From contig NZ_JABMCJ010000064.1 in the NCBI RefSeq assembly GCF_013359755.1, positions 34,721 through 98,720 on the forward strand: a stretch of 64,000 bases of DNA. The letters are read 5' to 3'. Positions 27,390 through 36,807 of the stretch are shown here, in pieces; position 1 is the first letter of the stretch, and each line of letters begins with the position of its first letter. Position numbers and translations under genes: made by a program. A model generated the notes under the pieces. It was not told where the DNA came from. It did not search any database and saw only the letters and a program-made list of their open reading frames with translations. Source of the stretch: Tardiphaga robiniae (GTDB lineage: Bacteria; Pseudomonadota; Alphaproteobacteria; Rhizobiales; Xanthobacteraceae).

Positions 27390-27854
27390 ATGCAAGCCCG
27401 TCTCAACATCGCCAAGGCCGCCCCCGACGCCTACAAGGCCGTCGCCGCGCTCGATCAATATGTCGTCAAGGAAAGTGGCCTCGAGCCTGCGATCGTCCAC
27501 CTCATCAAGCTCCGCTCGTCGATCATCAATGGCTGCGCCTTCTGCGTCGATATGCATGTGAAGGAATCCCGTCACGACGGTCTCAGCGAGCAGTGGATTA
27601 ACATGATGTCGGTCTGGCACGAATCGACGGTCTATACGCCACGCGAGCGCGCTCTCCTCGGCTGGGTCGATGCCGTCACGCTGATCGCGCAGACTCGCGC
27701 ACCCGATGCCGATTATGAGGCCCTGCGCGCACATTTCTCGGAAGAGGAATGCCTCAAGATCACCGTAGCGATCGGTGCCATCAATGTCTGGAACCGTCTT
27801 GCCGTCGGCTTCCGCGTTCCGCATCCGATCGAGAAGCCGAAGGCTGCTGCCTAA
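27390..27854 (+). CDS. carboxymuconolactone decarboxylase family protein (AhpD-like)
   Basis: 154 residues. All-helical AhpD/CMD core with a CxxC pair, NGCAFCVDMHVKES near residue 45-58, whose His and second Cys fit the alkylhydroperoxidase D active site; WHESTVYTPRERALLGWVDAVT follows. Predicted peroxidase or peroxidase-coupled reductase in the cytoplasm. Immediately downstream of the Rrf2 gene in a probable two-gene operon closed by a strong terminator at 27886. Confidence 0.88.
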   Translation: MQARLNIAKAAPDAYKAVAALDQYVVKESGLEPAIVHLIKLRSSIINGCAFCVDMHVKESRHDGLSEQWINMMSVWHESTVYTPRERALLGWVDAVTLIAQTRAPDADYEALRAHFSEEECLKITVAIGAINVWNRLAVGFRVPHPIEKPKAAA

Positions 27855-27885
27855 ACACAGGCTTCAGCAGATAATCGACAAGCAA

Positions 27886-27919
27886 AAGGCCGGGTTGAAA
27901 CATCAACCCGGCCTTTCTT
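27886..27919 (+). terminator. strong factor-independent terminator
   Basis: AAGGCCGGGTTGA pairs perfectly with TCAACCCGGCCTT (13-base stem, 4-base loop), then TCTTG. It ends the Rrf2/AhpD-like operon. Confidence 0.9.
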
Positions 27920-27965
27920 GGTTTCAGCTTGGCCCGACCGATGTGTCAGGCAATATGGCTAGTGG

Positions 27966-28940
27966 TCAGAAAAGCTTCGCGCCCGACGCATCGACGACGC
28001 GTCCCCAGCGCGCGTAATCGTCCTTGATCGTCTTGGCGAAGGCCTGAGGCGTCGAGGTCGTGATGCTGAGGCCCTGCTTTTCGAGACGCTCGCGAACATC
28101 CGGCAGCGCGCCGATGCGCACCACTTCGGCGTTCAGGCGATCAACAATGGCATCGGGCGTCCCTGCAGGCACGACGAGGCCGAACCAGGAGTCGACGACA
28201 AAGTCAGCCACGCCTGCTTCCGCCGGCGTCGGCACATCGGGAAGCTGCGACGAGCGCTCGCGGCTGGTGATCACGAGACCCTTGACCTTGCCGTCGCGGA
28301 TCTGCGGCGCCAGCACCGTCAGCGTGTCGAAAGACAGGTTCACCTGATTTCCGAGCAGCGCATTCACGGCGGGAGCGCTGCCCTTGAACGGCACATGCAG
28401 CAGATCCGTCTCGGTCAGGCTCTTGAACAGCTCGCCGCTCAGATGGCAGAGCGTGCCGGGTCCGCACGACGAGTAGGTGAATTTCCCCGGCTCGCGTTTC
28501 GCAGCAGCAACGAGCTCCTTCACTGATGACACCGGCGTATCGGGGCTAGCCGCGAGCACGTAAGGCACCGACGTCAGCATGGCCACCGGCGTGAAGCTCT
28601 TGAAGGGGTCGTAAGAGATGGTCTTGTTGATATGCGGCAGGATCGTGAGCTGTCCAGCAGGCGCCAGCGACAGCGTGTAGCCATCCGGATCGGCCTTGGC
28701 GACAGCATCGGCAGCAATAGCCGTACCGGCACCAGCCTTGTTCTCGACCACAATGGTTTGCTTCAGCGCCTCGCCGAGCTTGTCGGCATAGACCCGCGCC
28801 GTGATGTCCGCAGCGCCGCCCGGCGGGAACGGAACGATCAGCTTGATCGTCCGGCTCGGCCAGCTGTCAGCGAGCGCCCCCGTCGCGCCGGAAACCAGCA
28901 GCACTGCCGCGAAAGCACCTGAGAGGAAGCGAAAAGACAT
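27966..28940 (-). CDS. TctC/Bug-type periplasmic substrate-binding protein
   Basis: 324 residues with signal peptide FRFLSGAFAAVLLVSGATGALA and cleavage after residue 24 or so. Mature start DSWPSRTIKLIVPFPPGGAADITAR is the diagnostic Bug-family block; VVENKAGAGTAIAADAVAKADPDGY follows. Binds a carboxylate in the periplasm; the tripartite partners TctA/TctB are not encoded here. ATG at 28940 starts the signal peptide. An orphan receptor, as often in Burkholderiales and rhizobia. Divergent from phhA. Confidence 0.88.
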   Translation of the reverse strand: MSFRFLSGAFAAVLLVSGATGALADSWPSRTIKLIVPFPPGGAADITARVYADKLGEALKQTIVVENKAGAGTAIAADAVAKADPDGYTLSLAPAGQLTILPHINKTISYDPFKSFTPVAMLTSVPYVLAASPDTPVSSVKELVAAAKREPGKFTYSSCGPGTLCHLSGELFKSLTETDLLHVPFKGSAPAVNALLGNQVNLSFDTLTVLAPQIRDGKVKGLVITSRERSSQLPDVPTPAEAGVADFVVDSWFGLVVPAGTPDAIVDRLNAEVVRIGALPDVRERLEKQGLSITTSTPQAFAKTIKDDYARWGRVVDASGAKLF

Positions 28941-29118
28941 GACGGACCGCACGGTCGTATTCCTTATGATCGATAATGAGAGTGTTTTGCCCGTGGCTCC
29001 CGCGAGGTTTCGCGGAGATTTCGCAATCATTTCAGCGATGTGGGAGCACGTTTGTTACCACTGAAAATGTCATCGAGACGGGTTTCCGACAAGGAAACGC
29101 CTTTGCAAATAAGATCCG

Positions 29119-29141
29119 GACGATGGTGGATTGCTATCGTC
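29119..29141. promoter_or_regulatory. imperfect inverted repeat upstream of phhA
   Basis: GACGATGG (29119-29126) and CTATCGTC (29134-29141), one mismatch, 7-base spacer. It lies about 95 bases before the phhA start. The GACGAT half resembles that of the palindrome at 30632, so the two sites may share a regulator. Confidence 0.4.
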
Positions 29142-29234
29142 GGACGGGCGGATGCGAGAAGTTGCTTCTTTTGACGGAACTATTCGGCAGCGGAACCTTA
29201 TGCTCTGATCGGACCGTCGGAGTCGGAGAGCGTC

Positions 29235-30122
29235 ATGACCGAGCTGAACCAGTCGACCGAGAAGAGCCGCTACCTCAGCGCCCCGAAACGCCCTGACTTC
29301 ACGCTGGACCAGGACTGGGGCTCCTACTCCGCCGCCGAGCACGATCGCTGGGACCGCCTGTTCGCCCGCGCGCAGACTGTCCTGAAAGGCCGAGCCTGCG
29401 ATGAATTCCTCACCGCACTGAACACGCTACAGCTGTCCGAATCCGGCATTCCCGATCTGGAGAAACTGAGTGCCCGTCTGACGCCGCTCACCGGTTGGCA
29501 GGTCGTGCCGGTCGCCGAACTGGTGCCCGACGAGATCTTCTTCGATCATCTTGCCAATCGCCGCTTCCCGGCCGGCGCCTTCATCCGCCCCGAACACGAA
29601 ATGGACTACCTGCAGGAGCCAGACATCTTCCATGACGTCTTCGGGCACGTTCCGCTATTGGCGAACCCGGTCTATGCCGACTTCATGGAGGCCTATGGAA
29701 AAGGCGGCCAGCGCGCGATGGCGCTCGGCCAGTTGAAAAACCTGGCACGATTATATTGGTACACGGTGGAGTTCGGACTGATGAACAGCGCGGACGGGTT
29801 GCGCATCTTCGGCGCCGGCATTCTGTCGTCAGCAACAGAGTCGGTCTTCGCGCTGGAAGATGGCTCGCCGAACCGGATCAGGTTCGACCTCGAGCGCGTG
29901 ATGCGGACGAACTACATCATCGACGATTTCCAGCAGAGCTATTTCGTCATTGAGAGCTTTGAGAAACTGCTGCAGGACAGCTATCAGGATTTTGGCGCAC
30001 TCTATACCCGCCTGGCCAAAGCAGACGACATCGCGGCCGACGAGGTGACCCCTGAGGATCACATCATCAGCCGCGGGACGCTGGACTATTTCAAGCGCAA
30101 GCGCGCGTCAGCCATTCATTGA
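29235..30122 (+). CDS. phhA: phenylalanine 4-monooxygenase
   Basis: 295 residues, the monomer-type bacterial phenylalanine hydroxylase. Iron ligands are all present: His133 and His138 in IFHDVFGHVPLL and Glu179 in WYTVEFGLM. Converts phenylalanine to tyrosine with tetrahydropterin, the first step of catabolism through tyrosine. No pterin dehydratase (phhB) is adjacent. The 3' end overlaps the convergent AraC-type gene by 15 bases. Confidence 0.94.
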   Translation: MTELNQSTEKSRYLSAPKRPDFTLDQDWGSYSAAEHDRWDRLFARAQTVLKGRACDEFLTALNTLQLSESGIPDLEKLSARLTPLTGWQVVPVAELVPDEIFFDHLANRRFPAGAFIRPEHEMDYLQEPDIFHDVFGHVPLLANPVYADFMEAYGKGGQRAMALGQLKNLARLYWYTVEFGLMNSADGLRIFGAGILSSATESVFALEDGSPNRIRFDLERVMRTNYIIDDFQQSYFVIESFEKLLQDSYQDFGALYTRLAKADDIAADEVTPEDHIISRGTLDYFKRKRASAIH

Positions 30123-30557
30123 CTGGATGCGGAATTTAGCCGGCGACGCGCCGAAGCGACGACGGAAGCTGCGGTGGAAATAGGATAGTTCGTTGAAGCC
30201 GCAGGCGGCCGCGACTTCACTGATCTTCAGGCTGCACTGCCGATCGCCGGTCAGCATGCTGCGGGCCTTTTCAAGCCTCAGCTCCATGATGCGATCGGTG
30301 ATGCTGAGGCCGGAACCCTGCAGCAAATCCTGAACGTAGCGGACAGACAGGCCGAGCTTCTCGGCGACCACCCGGGTCGAGAACTGCTGGTCGGCAAAGC
30401 TCTCATTGATCTGGTTGATCACGCTGGCGATCCGCGCTCCGCGCAGGCCGCCGACCTCGGTGAGGTTCACGGGGTCCGGCTTTTCGATGCTGTGCACCTT
30501 GGCACGGTCGGATCCAAAGTCGGAGTGGCTGCTGAATGCGAGATTTGTGTTTTCCAT
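30108..30557 (-). CDS. short AraC-family transcriptional regulator
   Basis: 149 residues, about half a usual AraC protein. Residues 1-45 are unstructured; residues 50-149 are the AraC double helix-turn-helix, with VVAEKLGLSVRYVQDLLQGSG as the first and ISEVAAACGFNELSYFHRSF as the second. There is no ligand-binding domain. ATG at 30557 (MENTNLAF). Convergent with phhA and divergent from the outer-membrane gene, with a perfect palindrome in that gap. Confidence 0.85.
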   Translation of the reverse strand: MENTNLAFSSHSDFGSDRAKVHSIEKPDPVNLTEVGGLRGARIASVINQINESFADQQFSTRVVAEKLGLSVRYVQDLLQGSGLSITDRIMELRLEKARSMLTGDRQCSLKISEVAAACGFNELSYFHRSFRRRFGASPAKFRIQSMNG

Positions 30558-30927
30558 GTTCCCAATCACCGCCCATTTCAATGTGTGCGGAGATAGGTCG
30601 TCCGGACCCCTGACTTTGGTTCAACGCCGACGACGATAATTTATCGTCTTTCGAAACCATAGCGGCGCACTGCGCCCCGATGGTGACCCATAAGTCGTTG
30701 GCCGGTGGTCGTCGTGTGGTCCCAAGATCGCGTTCCCCAGTAGTACTTCCAGGTGAGACCAAGCGGCGACAGCCGCTCACAATGCGACGCCAAGAGCGCG
30801 ATCCAGCACAAGTCACGCGCTTACGACCACGACGAGAGCGGTATTTTTATACATGGTCGCTGCCGAAATGACGCGCGAAGCAGCTCCGATTCCTCGAGGG
30901 CTGCCAGCGCACCTGCAAGGAAACGAC
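30558..30927. other. divergent control region between AraC gene and outer-membrane protein gene
   Basis: 370 bases with no gene. The palindrome at 30632-30648 is the main feature. A TTTTTATACATGG stretch near 30843 could be a promoter region for the outer-membrane gene. Confidence 0.5.
30632..30648. promoter_or_regulatory. 17-bp perfect palindrome
   Basis: GACGATAA-T-TTATCGTC. It lies 75 bases upstream of the AraC-type start and 280 bases before the outer-membrane gene. Candidate operator. Confidence 0.6.
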
Positions 30928-32304
30928 ATGAAACAGCTTCTCCTCGGCACCATCGGCATCCTCAGCCTCGGCAATGCCGCCATCGCCGCAGACGTGCCGG
31001 CCCGCGCCTATACCAAGGCCTCCGCCATCGATCCCGCCTATAACTGGACCGGCTTTTATGCCGGCGTTCATGCCGGTTACGGTCTCGGCGGGACCGAATG
31101 GCAGATCCTGAATATCCGGACCGACGGCGCGCTGGGCGGCATTCAGGCCGGCTACAATCAACAGATCGGCAATCTGCTGCTCGGCATCGAGGCCGACATC
31201 AGCTTTAGCGGCATCAAGGGCAATCGCACGGTGAGCGTTCTGAATCAGGCCACCCTGTCCCAGACGTCGCAAATCAACTGGCTATCGACCGTGACCGGAC
31301 GCGTTGGCTTCGCCAATGGCCGTTGGCTCACTTACGCCAAGGGCGGCTTCGCCTGGGCCAATGAAGATCACGGCTACGACGTTCAGGTTTCGGTGCCGGG
31401 GCCGGACCGGCTTACACTGTCCGGCAGCGAGACACGGCGGGGTTGGATCGTCGGCGCCGGCATGGAATATGCGCTTGCCAACAACTGGTCGCTGCGCGGC
31501 GAGTATAATTTCATCAGCTTCCCCGACCACGAGTTCGATTTCAGCGGTACGCGGGCCTCCACCGGGCCGATCGTCTCCACGGCTTCGACTAAGCAGACGC
31601 TGCATCTCATCAAGCTCGGGGCGAACTACCAGTTCGGCGCTCCCGATACCGCCAAACCGATTCCGCCGCTGCAATACGCACAGTCAGGATTCAATTGGAC
31701 CGGGCTCTATCTCGGTGCGCAGGCAGGCTACGGATCGGGACACGGCGACTGGCGCGACTACGCGCCCGATGGGAAGTTCTCAATGGCCGGCGGCTTCGGC
31801 GGTGGGCAGATCGGCGCCAATATGCAGCTCGGGGTGATCGTCATGGGCGTCGAAGGCGAACTGGTCGGCGGCGATATCGGCGGCGGCACCCGCACCAACT
31901 TTGACAACAATCTCGAGATGCGCTCGCGCACCGAATGGCTCGCAATGGCCACCGCACGTATCGGCATGGTGACCAACGAGCGCTGGCTGACCTATCTCAA
32001 GGGCGGCGTCGCCCTCGCCGGGGATCATCACGCCATATCACTGTCGTCGGGTCCACAATACGCAAATCTCGACGGATCCCGCCTTCACACCGGTTACGTG
32101 GTCGGTGCCGGCGTGGAATACGCCTTCGCACCAAACTGGTCCGTCAAGGCGGAGTACAACTACATCGGCTTTGGCCATGACAAAGCGAGCCTCGAAGGCG
32201 TGATCAATGCCCCTCCGATGGTCGGCCCTTATTATCTGAATGCCGATATTGCCCAGACCATGCAGCTCGGCAAGATCGGCGTGAACTATCACTTTGCGCC
32301 ATAA
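30928..32304 (+). CDS. outer-membrane protein made of two Omp25/Omp31-like barrels
   Basis: 458 residues. Signal peptide 1-20 (LLLGTIGILSLGNAAIA). Two homologous halves: the first opens with YNWTGFYAGVHAGYG near residue 38, the second with FNWTGLYLGAQAGYG near 255. Each half has the eight-strand pattern with AKGGFAWANEDHGY or LKGGVALAGDHHAI and ends in GAGMEYALANNWSLRGEYN or GAGVEYAFAPNWSVKAEYN, closing with HLIKLGANYQF or MQLGKIGVNYHF. Known Omp25/Omp31 proteins contain one barrel of about 220 residues, so this is a tandem fusion. ATG at 30928 with GGAAACG upstream. Confidence 0.87.
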   Translation: MKQLLLGTIGILSLGNAAIAADVPARAYTKASAIDPAYNWTGFYAGVHAGYGLGGTEWQILNIRTDGALGGIQAGYNQQIGNLLLGIEADISFSGIKGNRTVSVLNQATLSQTSQINWLSTVTGRVGFANGRWLTYAKGGFAWANEDHGYDVQVSVPGPDRLTLSGSETRRGWIVGAGMEYALANNWSLRGEYNFISFPDHEFDFSGTRASTGPIVSTASTKQTLHLIKLGANYQFGAPDTAKPIPPLQYAQSGFNWTGLYLGAQAGYGSGHGDWRDYAPDGKFSMAGGFGGGQIGANMQLGVIVMGVEGELVGGDIGGGTRTNFDNNLEMRSRTEWLAMATARIGMVTNERWLTYLKGGVALAGDHHAISLSSGPQYANLDGSRLHTGYVVGAGVEYAFAPNWSVKAEYNYIGFGHDKASLEGVINAPPMVGPYYLNADIAQTMQLGKIGVNYHFAP

Positions 32305-32355
32305 ACGCGACAGCCGACCACCATCGCGCTATCAAGCGCATGGTGGTCGCGCCTC

Positions 32356-33864
32356 CTAGCGCGGTAACATCTCGGGTGGCGGCGAGCGGTCCAGTACATC
32401 GCCTTTCGCGCCTTCCAGCAGATTCAGCTCGACATTCTCCACGACCAGCGGGCCACGTTTGCGTTTGAGGTCAGCCACTTTCTCGATATTCGCAAAAGCC
32501 GCCCGCCATTCCGGATTGGCCGCAGCATTTTGCTCACCCACCAGCAAAAGCTTGCCGGACAGCTGCTCGGCACTCGGCTCCGGCATGTTCACCCAGCGAA
32601 TGCGCTGGGTGCGCTGGAAGACACAGGTCCCCTTCGGCAGATAGAAGGTTAGCCATCCCGTGGTGCCGTAATCGGGCGCCACCACGCACGTGGCCCCGAC
32701 ACGGGCGCGAACCGCCTCGACATCGGCCGCCAGTTCGACGAACCCCACGCCGATGCTGCGTACTGTCGCGTCACGCTTGTAGCCGGATAGCAGACCCGTA
32801 TTGGCCTGCACCACCAGTGCTGTGAACATGACGACGCCAGTCGGCCCCGCCCAGCGCAGGCAGAAATCCACCGTGCGCTGCTCGCGCGGCTTCCATTGCA
32901 CGATGGTTGCCGCGACGGCAGCAATGATGGCAAGCGTCGGATAGACTGGCGCGAACCAGTTGGCTTCGACGCGGCTGTGCAGGGCATGCCAGCCGAAATA
33001 CAGCACGATGACCCAGAACATCGCATTCAGCAACACCCGCGCCGGCCACGCTCCGGGCCTCCGGACGGCCAGGGCATAGAGGCCCATCACGCCGAGAATG
33101 AATACCAGCGGTGTCGCGAAGGCGAATTGGGTCGGGATCAACTCGGCGATGAAAGCCGGATTGAAGTGATCAATCCGGGCGCGTCCGAGTTGCTTGATAA
33201 AGGACACCCAGCCATGTTCGGCATTCCAGAACAGCACCGGCGAGAACACCGCCAGTGCGACGAGGCCGCCAAGATAGGGCCATGGCGAGATCAGCCAACG
33301 CCGCATCTTCGGTACGGCAATGAGCCAGATCAGGATCGCCGGCCCGAAAAACAGCGCGGTATATTTCGACAGCAGCGCTACGCCGACGGCCACGCCCACC
33401 GCGAGCCACCACGCGCCCTGCCCGGTGGCCAGCACCTGGGCCAGCGTCAACAACACGAAACTCGAGGCGACCAGCACCGGCGCGTCCGGCGTGACGATCA
33501 TCAACCCGACCGACGTGATCATCGTCGCATTGAGCAGGATCACCGCCGTCGTCGCGATCCGCTGACCGCCGAACAGCAGTTCGGCCGTGCGATACACCGC
33601 CCAGCTCATCGGCAGTGCCAGCAGCACCGAGACAAGCCTGACACCTAAGGCGGTATCGCCCGCGATCATCGTGCCGAGCCGGATCACGACTGCGACCATC
33701 GGCGGGTGGTCGTAATAGCCACCAGCCAGATGTTTCGACCACATCCAGTAATAGGCTTCGTCGAAGGTCAGCGGCGTCCATGCTGCTGCTGCCAGCCGCA
33801 GCAGCAGCAGACCGACGATGACGGCCGCGGTGCTGCGCACCAGCCGCAGTTCCTGCGCGGTCAT
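32356..33864 (-). CDS. ArnT/PMT-like glycosyltransferase family 39 membrane protein
   Basis: 502 residues with about ten to twelve hydrophobic segments in the first 370 residues. The diagnostic GT39 motif FDEAYYWMWSKHLAGGYYDHPP lies near residue 35 with the catalytic DE pair; the C-terminal third is a soluble domain. These enzymes move a sugar from a polyprenyl phosphate donor to an acceptor at the periplasmic face, such as lipid A or a protein. The GT2-GtrA gene just upstream (7 bases) likely makes that donor. Confidence 0.87.
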   Translation of the reverse strand: MTAQELRLVRSTAAVIVGLLLLRLAAAAWTPLTFDEAYYWMWSKHLAGGYYDHPPMVAVVIRLGTMIAGDTALGVRLVSVLLALPMSWAVYRTAELLFGGQRIATTAVILLNATMITSVGLMIVTPDAPVLVASSFVLLTLAQVLATGQGAWWLAVGVAVGVALLSKYTALFFGPAILIWLIAVPKMRRWLISPWPYLGGLVALAVFSPVLFWNAEHGWVSFIKQLGRARIDHFNPAFIAELIPTQFAFATPLVFILGVMGLYALAVRRPGAWPARVLLNAMFWVIVLYFGWHALHSRVEANWFAPVYPTLAIIAAVAATIVQWKPREQRTVDFCLRWAGPTGVVMFTALVVQANTGLLSGYKRDATVRSIGVGFVELAADVEAVRARVGATCVVAPDYGTTGWLTFYLPKGTCVFQRTQRIRWVNMPEPSAEQLSGKLLLVGEQNAAANPEWRAAFANIEKVADLKRKRGPLVVENVELNLLEGAKGDVLDRSPPPEMLPR

Positions 33865-33871
33865 CCAGCGA

Positions 33872-35005
33872 TCACCGTTTCCGCCACACGAACAGGCCCG
33901 ACATCGCGTAGTTCCAGACCACGCCCATCAGCGCGCCGGAAGCACCCGCCAGCCACCAGATCGGCTCCTGGTCGAAGACCGACCAAGCCACGCCGACATT
34001 GGCGAGCAGACCCACGCTGCAGACCACGTAGAAGATCGCCAGACCACGCAGGATACCGAAACCTTTCAAACGCTGGTCGCGATAGGTCAGGAAATTGTTG
34101 AGCAGGAAGTTGCCGGTCATCGCGCAAAACGCCGCAATGGCCTGCGCCTCTGCGAATGGCGGATCGAAAACTTCCAGCGTGACGAACAACACGGCGAAAT
34201 GCACGAACAGGCCGATCGAGCCGACCATAGCAAACAGCAGGAAGCGCAGCGACACGGTATCGTTGGTCAGCTTCGCCAGCACCAGGCCCAGGAAGTCGAG
34301 CGCCACCATGGAATCGAGCTTGCTTTCACCATGCAGCCGCGAGCCGAATGTGTAGGGTACCTCGATAACGCGCAGATCGCCTTCTGCCGTCGCGACGACA
34401 TCGAGCAAAATTTTGAAGCCCTGCGTTGAGAGTTTCGGCGCCAATTGTTCGAAGCGATCGCGGCGGATCATGAAGAAGCCGCTCATCGGATCGGCGATCT
34501 CGACCTTCAGCACCCGCTGCGCGACCGCGGTCGCGAACTTGCTGGCACCGAGCCGCTGCTGATTGAAACTGTCGGCACTGCCGCCCTCGATATAGCGGCT
34601 GCCGATTACCAGTTCGGCAGCGCCACTTTCGATCAGACCGAGCATCTTGCCGAGCTGGGTCTCATCGTGTTGCAAGTCGCCGTCGATCACCGCCGCGCAG
34701 GGCGCGCTGGACGCCAGCATACCTTCGATACAGGCGCCGGACAGGCCGCGCCGGCCGATGCGGCGGATGCAGCGGACACGCGAGTCACCCCGCGCCAGCT
34801 CACGTACCGCGTCGGCGGTGCCGTCCGGCGAATTGTCGTCGACGAAAATGACTTCCCAGGAAATGCCGACCAGCGCCGCGTCCAGCCGCTGCACCAGGGT
34901 GGCGACATTGCCGCGTTCGTTGAAAGTGGGGACGACGACGGACAGCTGCAGCGGAGCGCCCGCCTGCAATATCTGTCCGGGCCCCGGTCTGATGGCTTCG
35001 TTCAT
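33872..35005 (-). CDS. GT2 polyprenyl-phosphate glycosyltransferase with GtrA domain
   Basis: 377 residues. N-terminal GT-A domain: SVVVPTFNERGNVATLVQRL, IFVDDNSPDGTADAV near residue 55, and the metal-binding VIDGDLQHDE near 110, as in dolichol-phosphate mannosyltransferase. A C-terminal GtrA membrane domain (about 250-375) has four hydrophobic segments. It probably makes a polyprenyl-phosphate sugar and flips or presents it. Seven bases upstream of the GT39 gene in a two-gene operon, a classic donor/acceptor pairing as in lipid A or O-antigen modification. Confidence 0.9.
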   Translation of the reverse strand: MNEAIRPGPGQILQAGAPLQLSVVVPTFNERGNVATLVQRLDAALVGISWEVIFVDDNSPDGTADAVRELARGDSRVRCIRRIGRRGLSGACIEGMLASSAPCAAVIDGDLQHDETQLGKMLGLIESGAAELVIGSRYIEGGSADSFNQQRLGASKFATAVAQRVLKVEIADPMSGFFMIRRDRFEQLAPKLSTQGFKILLDVVATAEGDLRVIEVPYTFGSRLHGESKLDSMVALDFLGLVLAKLTNDTVSLRFLLFAMVGSIGLFVHFAVLFVTLEVFDPPFAEAQAIAAFCAMTGNFLLNNFLTYRDQRLKGFGILRGLAIFYVVCSVGLLANVGVAWSVFDQEPIWWLAGASGALMGVVWNYAMSGLFVWRKR

Positions 35006-35464
35006 GGCGCCAGCATATATCTGCCGCGCCGGACCATGCCAAGGCGGACAGGGAACGGCGAGCCCTTAACTGGTGCCGGAACAAGCCATCAGAGGGGGAA
35101 TGGCCAAAAGTGGCCCAAAAATGCCAACGACCCCGAACAACAGGCGCACGTACATCCGGCGCACCGAGCTATTCAAGGTCGTTCCAGCGCCGGAGCTATG
35201 AAGCATCATCGTCGCCGTTGGAAACAAAATAGGGACGCTGGAGACATTCCGCAAGAGGTGTCCCGGGACTGCGTTCAACGCCACATTCCGGCCGCAAACA
35301 CCGCACCCTGGCACCATTCTGTTGCTGGCGAGCTATAGCCAGTCCTGCGGGTGCCCGCTACCTTGCCCCAGTCAACAGCGGCGCGTTCGCGCGGTTTTCT
35401 CGAGGCGGAAGCCCCGCCTGAACCGCGACCACAATCGTCTCCGCGCATGATAATCGGAGGCGCC
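35006..35464. other. divergent intergenic region
   Basis: 459 bases between the GT2 gene and the M20 peptidase. Holds one possible very small gene (35100-35201) and promoters for both flanking genes; no hairpin repeat stands out. Confidence 0.5.
35100..35201 (+). CDS. possible 33-residue basic peptide
   Basis: ATG at 35100 follows GAGGGGGA. The peptide starts MAKSGPKMPTTPNNRRTYIR and ends VPAPEL; it is basic in the middle and has no membrane segment. It is supported only by the ribosome-site-like sequence and its non-random look; length is too short to exclude chance. Confidence 0.3.
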   Translation: MAKSGPKMPTTPNNRRTYIRRTELFKVVPAPEL

Positions 35465-36772
35465 ATGCGACGCTCGCTCGGACCATGCCTATTCGCTGCA
35501 TCGCTGACGCTGGCATCCTTCGGCACCAGCCATGTCGTCGCGCAGACAATTGATACCGTCACGACGACGCTGCTGTCCGATTCGCGCGTCACGGCTGCGC
35601 TCGATGCCATCAAGGCCGACGATGCCCGCACCCTGAAAGAGCAGATCCGGATCACCGAAATTCCCGCGCCTCCGTTCAAGGAGAACCTGCGCGGCAACTA
35701 CATTCTGTCACGGTTTCAGGAACTGGGCTTCAAGGACGCCGTGATCGACGCCGAGGGCAATGTGACCGCCCGGCGCAAGGGCACCGCCGGAACGCCGAAG
35801 CTGGTCATCTCCGCACATCAGGACACTGTCTTTCCCGAGGGGACCGACGTCACGGTGAAGGAAAAGGACGGCGTCTATCTGGCGCCGGGGATCGGTGATG
35901 ATGCCCGTGGGCTCGCGGCCCTGCTGTCTTTGATGCAGACCCTCAACACGCAGCAGATTGCGACGGTCGGGGACGTCATGTTCGTCGCCAGCGTCGGCGA
36001 AGAAGAGCTGGGCAATCTGCGCGGCGTCAAAGCCCTGTTTCGCGACAACAAGGATATCGACGGTTTCATCTCGATCGACGGACTCGGCGTCACGCGCATC
36101 GTCAACCAGGGAACGGGAAGCCACCGCTACGAGATGATCTTCAAGGGTCCGGGCGGTCACAGTTTTCAGGAATTCGGCCTGCCGAGCGCGACCCATGCGC
36201 TGGGTCGCGCAATCGCGAAAATCTCGGAGCTGCAGACTCCCGCAGATCCGAAAACCACCTTCACGGTCGGAACGGTAAGTGGCGGCACATCCGTCAACGC
36301 CATCGCAGCGGAAGCACGCATGACGATCGACATGCGATCGAATTCGACCGAAGAACTGTTGAAACTCGAAGCGAGGCTTCTCGATCAGGTGAAGGACGCA
36401 GTGGGTGAAGAAAACAAACGCTGGGGATCGGACAAGATCACTGTCGAGATCAAACTGATTGGCGACCGCCCGGCGGGCGTTGTCGCAGAAGACTCTCCCC
36501 TCGTGCAGGCGACCGCGCGTGCCGTGACCGCGCTGACCCGCGCGCCCCATGTCACCTTTGCCGGCTCTAGCACGGACTCCAATCTCGCGATGTCGCTCGG
36601 CATCCCTGCGGTGACCATCGGCGGCGGCGGCCAGGGCGGCAACTGGCATTCGCGCAATGAATGGTACAAGCCCGTCGACGCTTATATCGGGCCGCAAAAT
36701 GCACTGCTGACGATGCTGGTGCTGACCGGCGTGGAGGGCGTAACCAAGCCGGTGCTGCCGGCGCGGCACTGA
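35465..36772 (+). CDS. exported M20-family metallopeptidase
   Basis: 435 residues, signal peptide 1-24 ([19 protein letters not shown]). Co-catalytic metal site: [12 protein letters not shown] (HxD) near 118, [16 protein letters not shown] near 140, [15 protein letters not shown] near 176, SIDGLG near 200, and a final His in [11 protein letters not shown] near 400. A dimerisation domain ([11 protein letters not shown]) lies near residue 225. Predicted periplasmic peptidase or aminoacylase; the true substrate is not clear. The start at 35465 begins the signal peptide. Confidence 0.88.
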   Translation: MRRSLGPCLFAASLTLASFGTSHVVAQTIDTVTTTLLSDSRVTAALDAIKADDARTLKEQIRITEIPAPPFKENLRGNYILSRFQELGFKDAVIDAEGNVTARRKGTAGTPKLVISAHQDTVFPEGTDVTVKEKDGVYLAPGIGDDARGLAALLSLMQTLNTQQIATVGDVMFVASVGEEELGNLRGVKALFRDNKDIDGFISIDGLGVTRIVNQGTGSHRYEMIFKGPGGHSFQEFGLPSATHALGRAIAKISELQTPADPKTTFTVGTVSGGTSVNAIAAEARMTIDMRSNSTEELLKLEARLLDQVKDAVGEENKRWGSDKITVEIKLIGDRPAGVVAEDSPLVQATARAVTALTRAPHVTFAGSSTDSNLAMSLGIPAVTIGGGGQGGNWHSRNEWYKPVDAYIGPQNALLTMLVLTGVEGVTKPVLPARH

Positions 36773-36807
36773 GTAACACGGCGAATACTGAAAGGATCGG
36801 CCTCACA

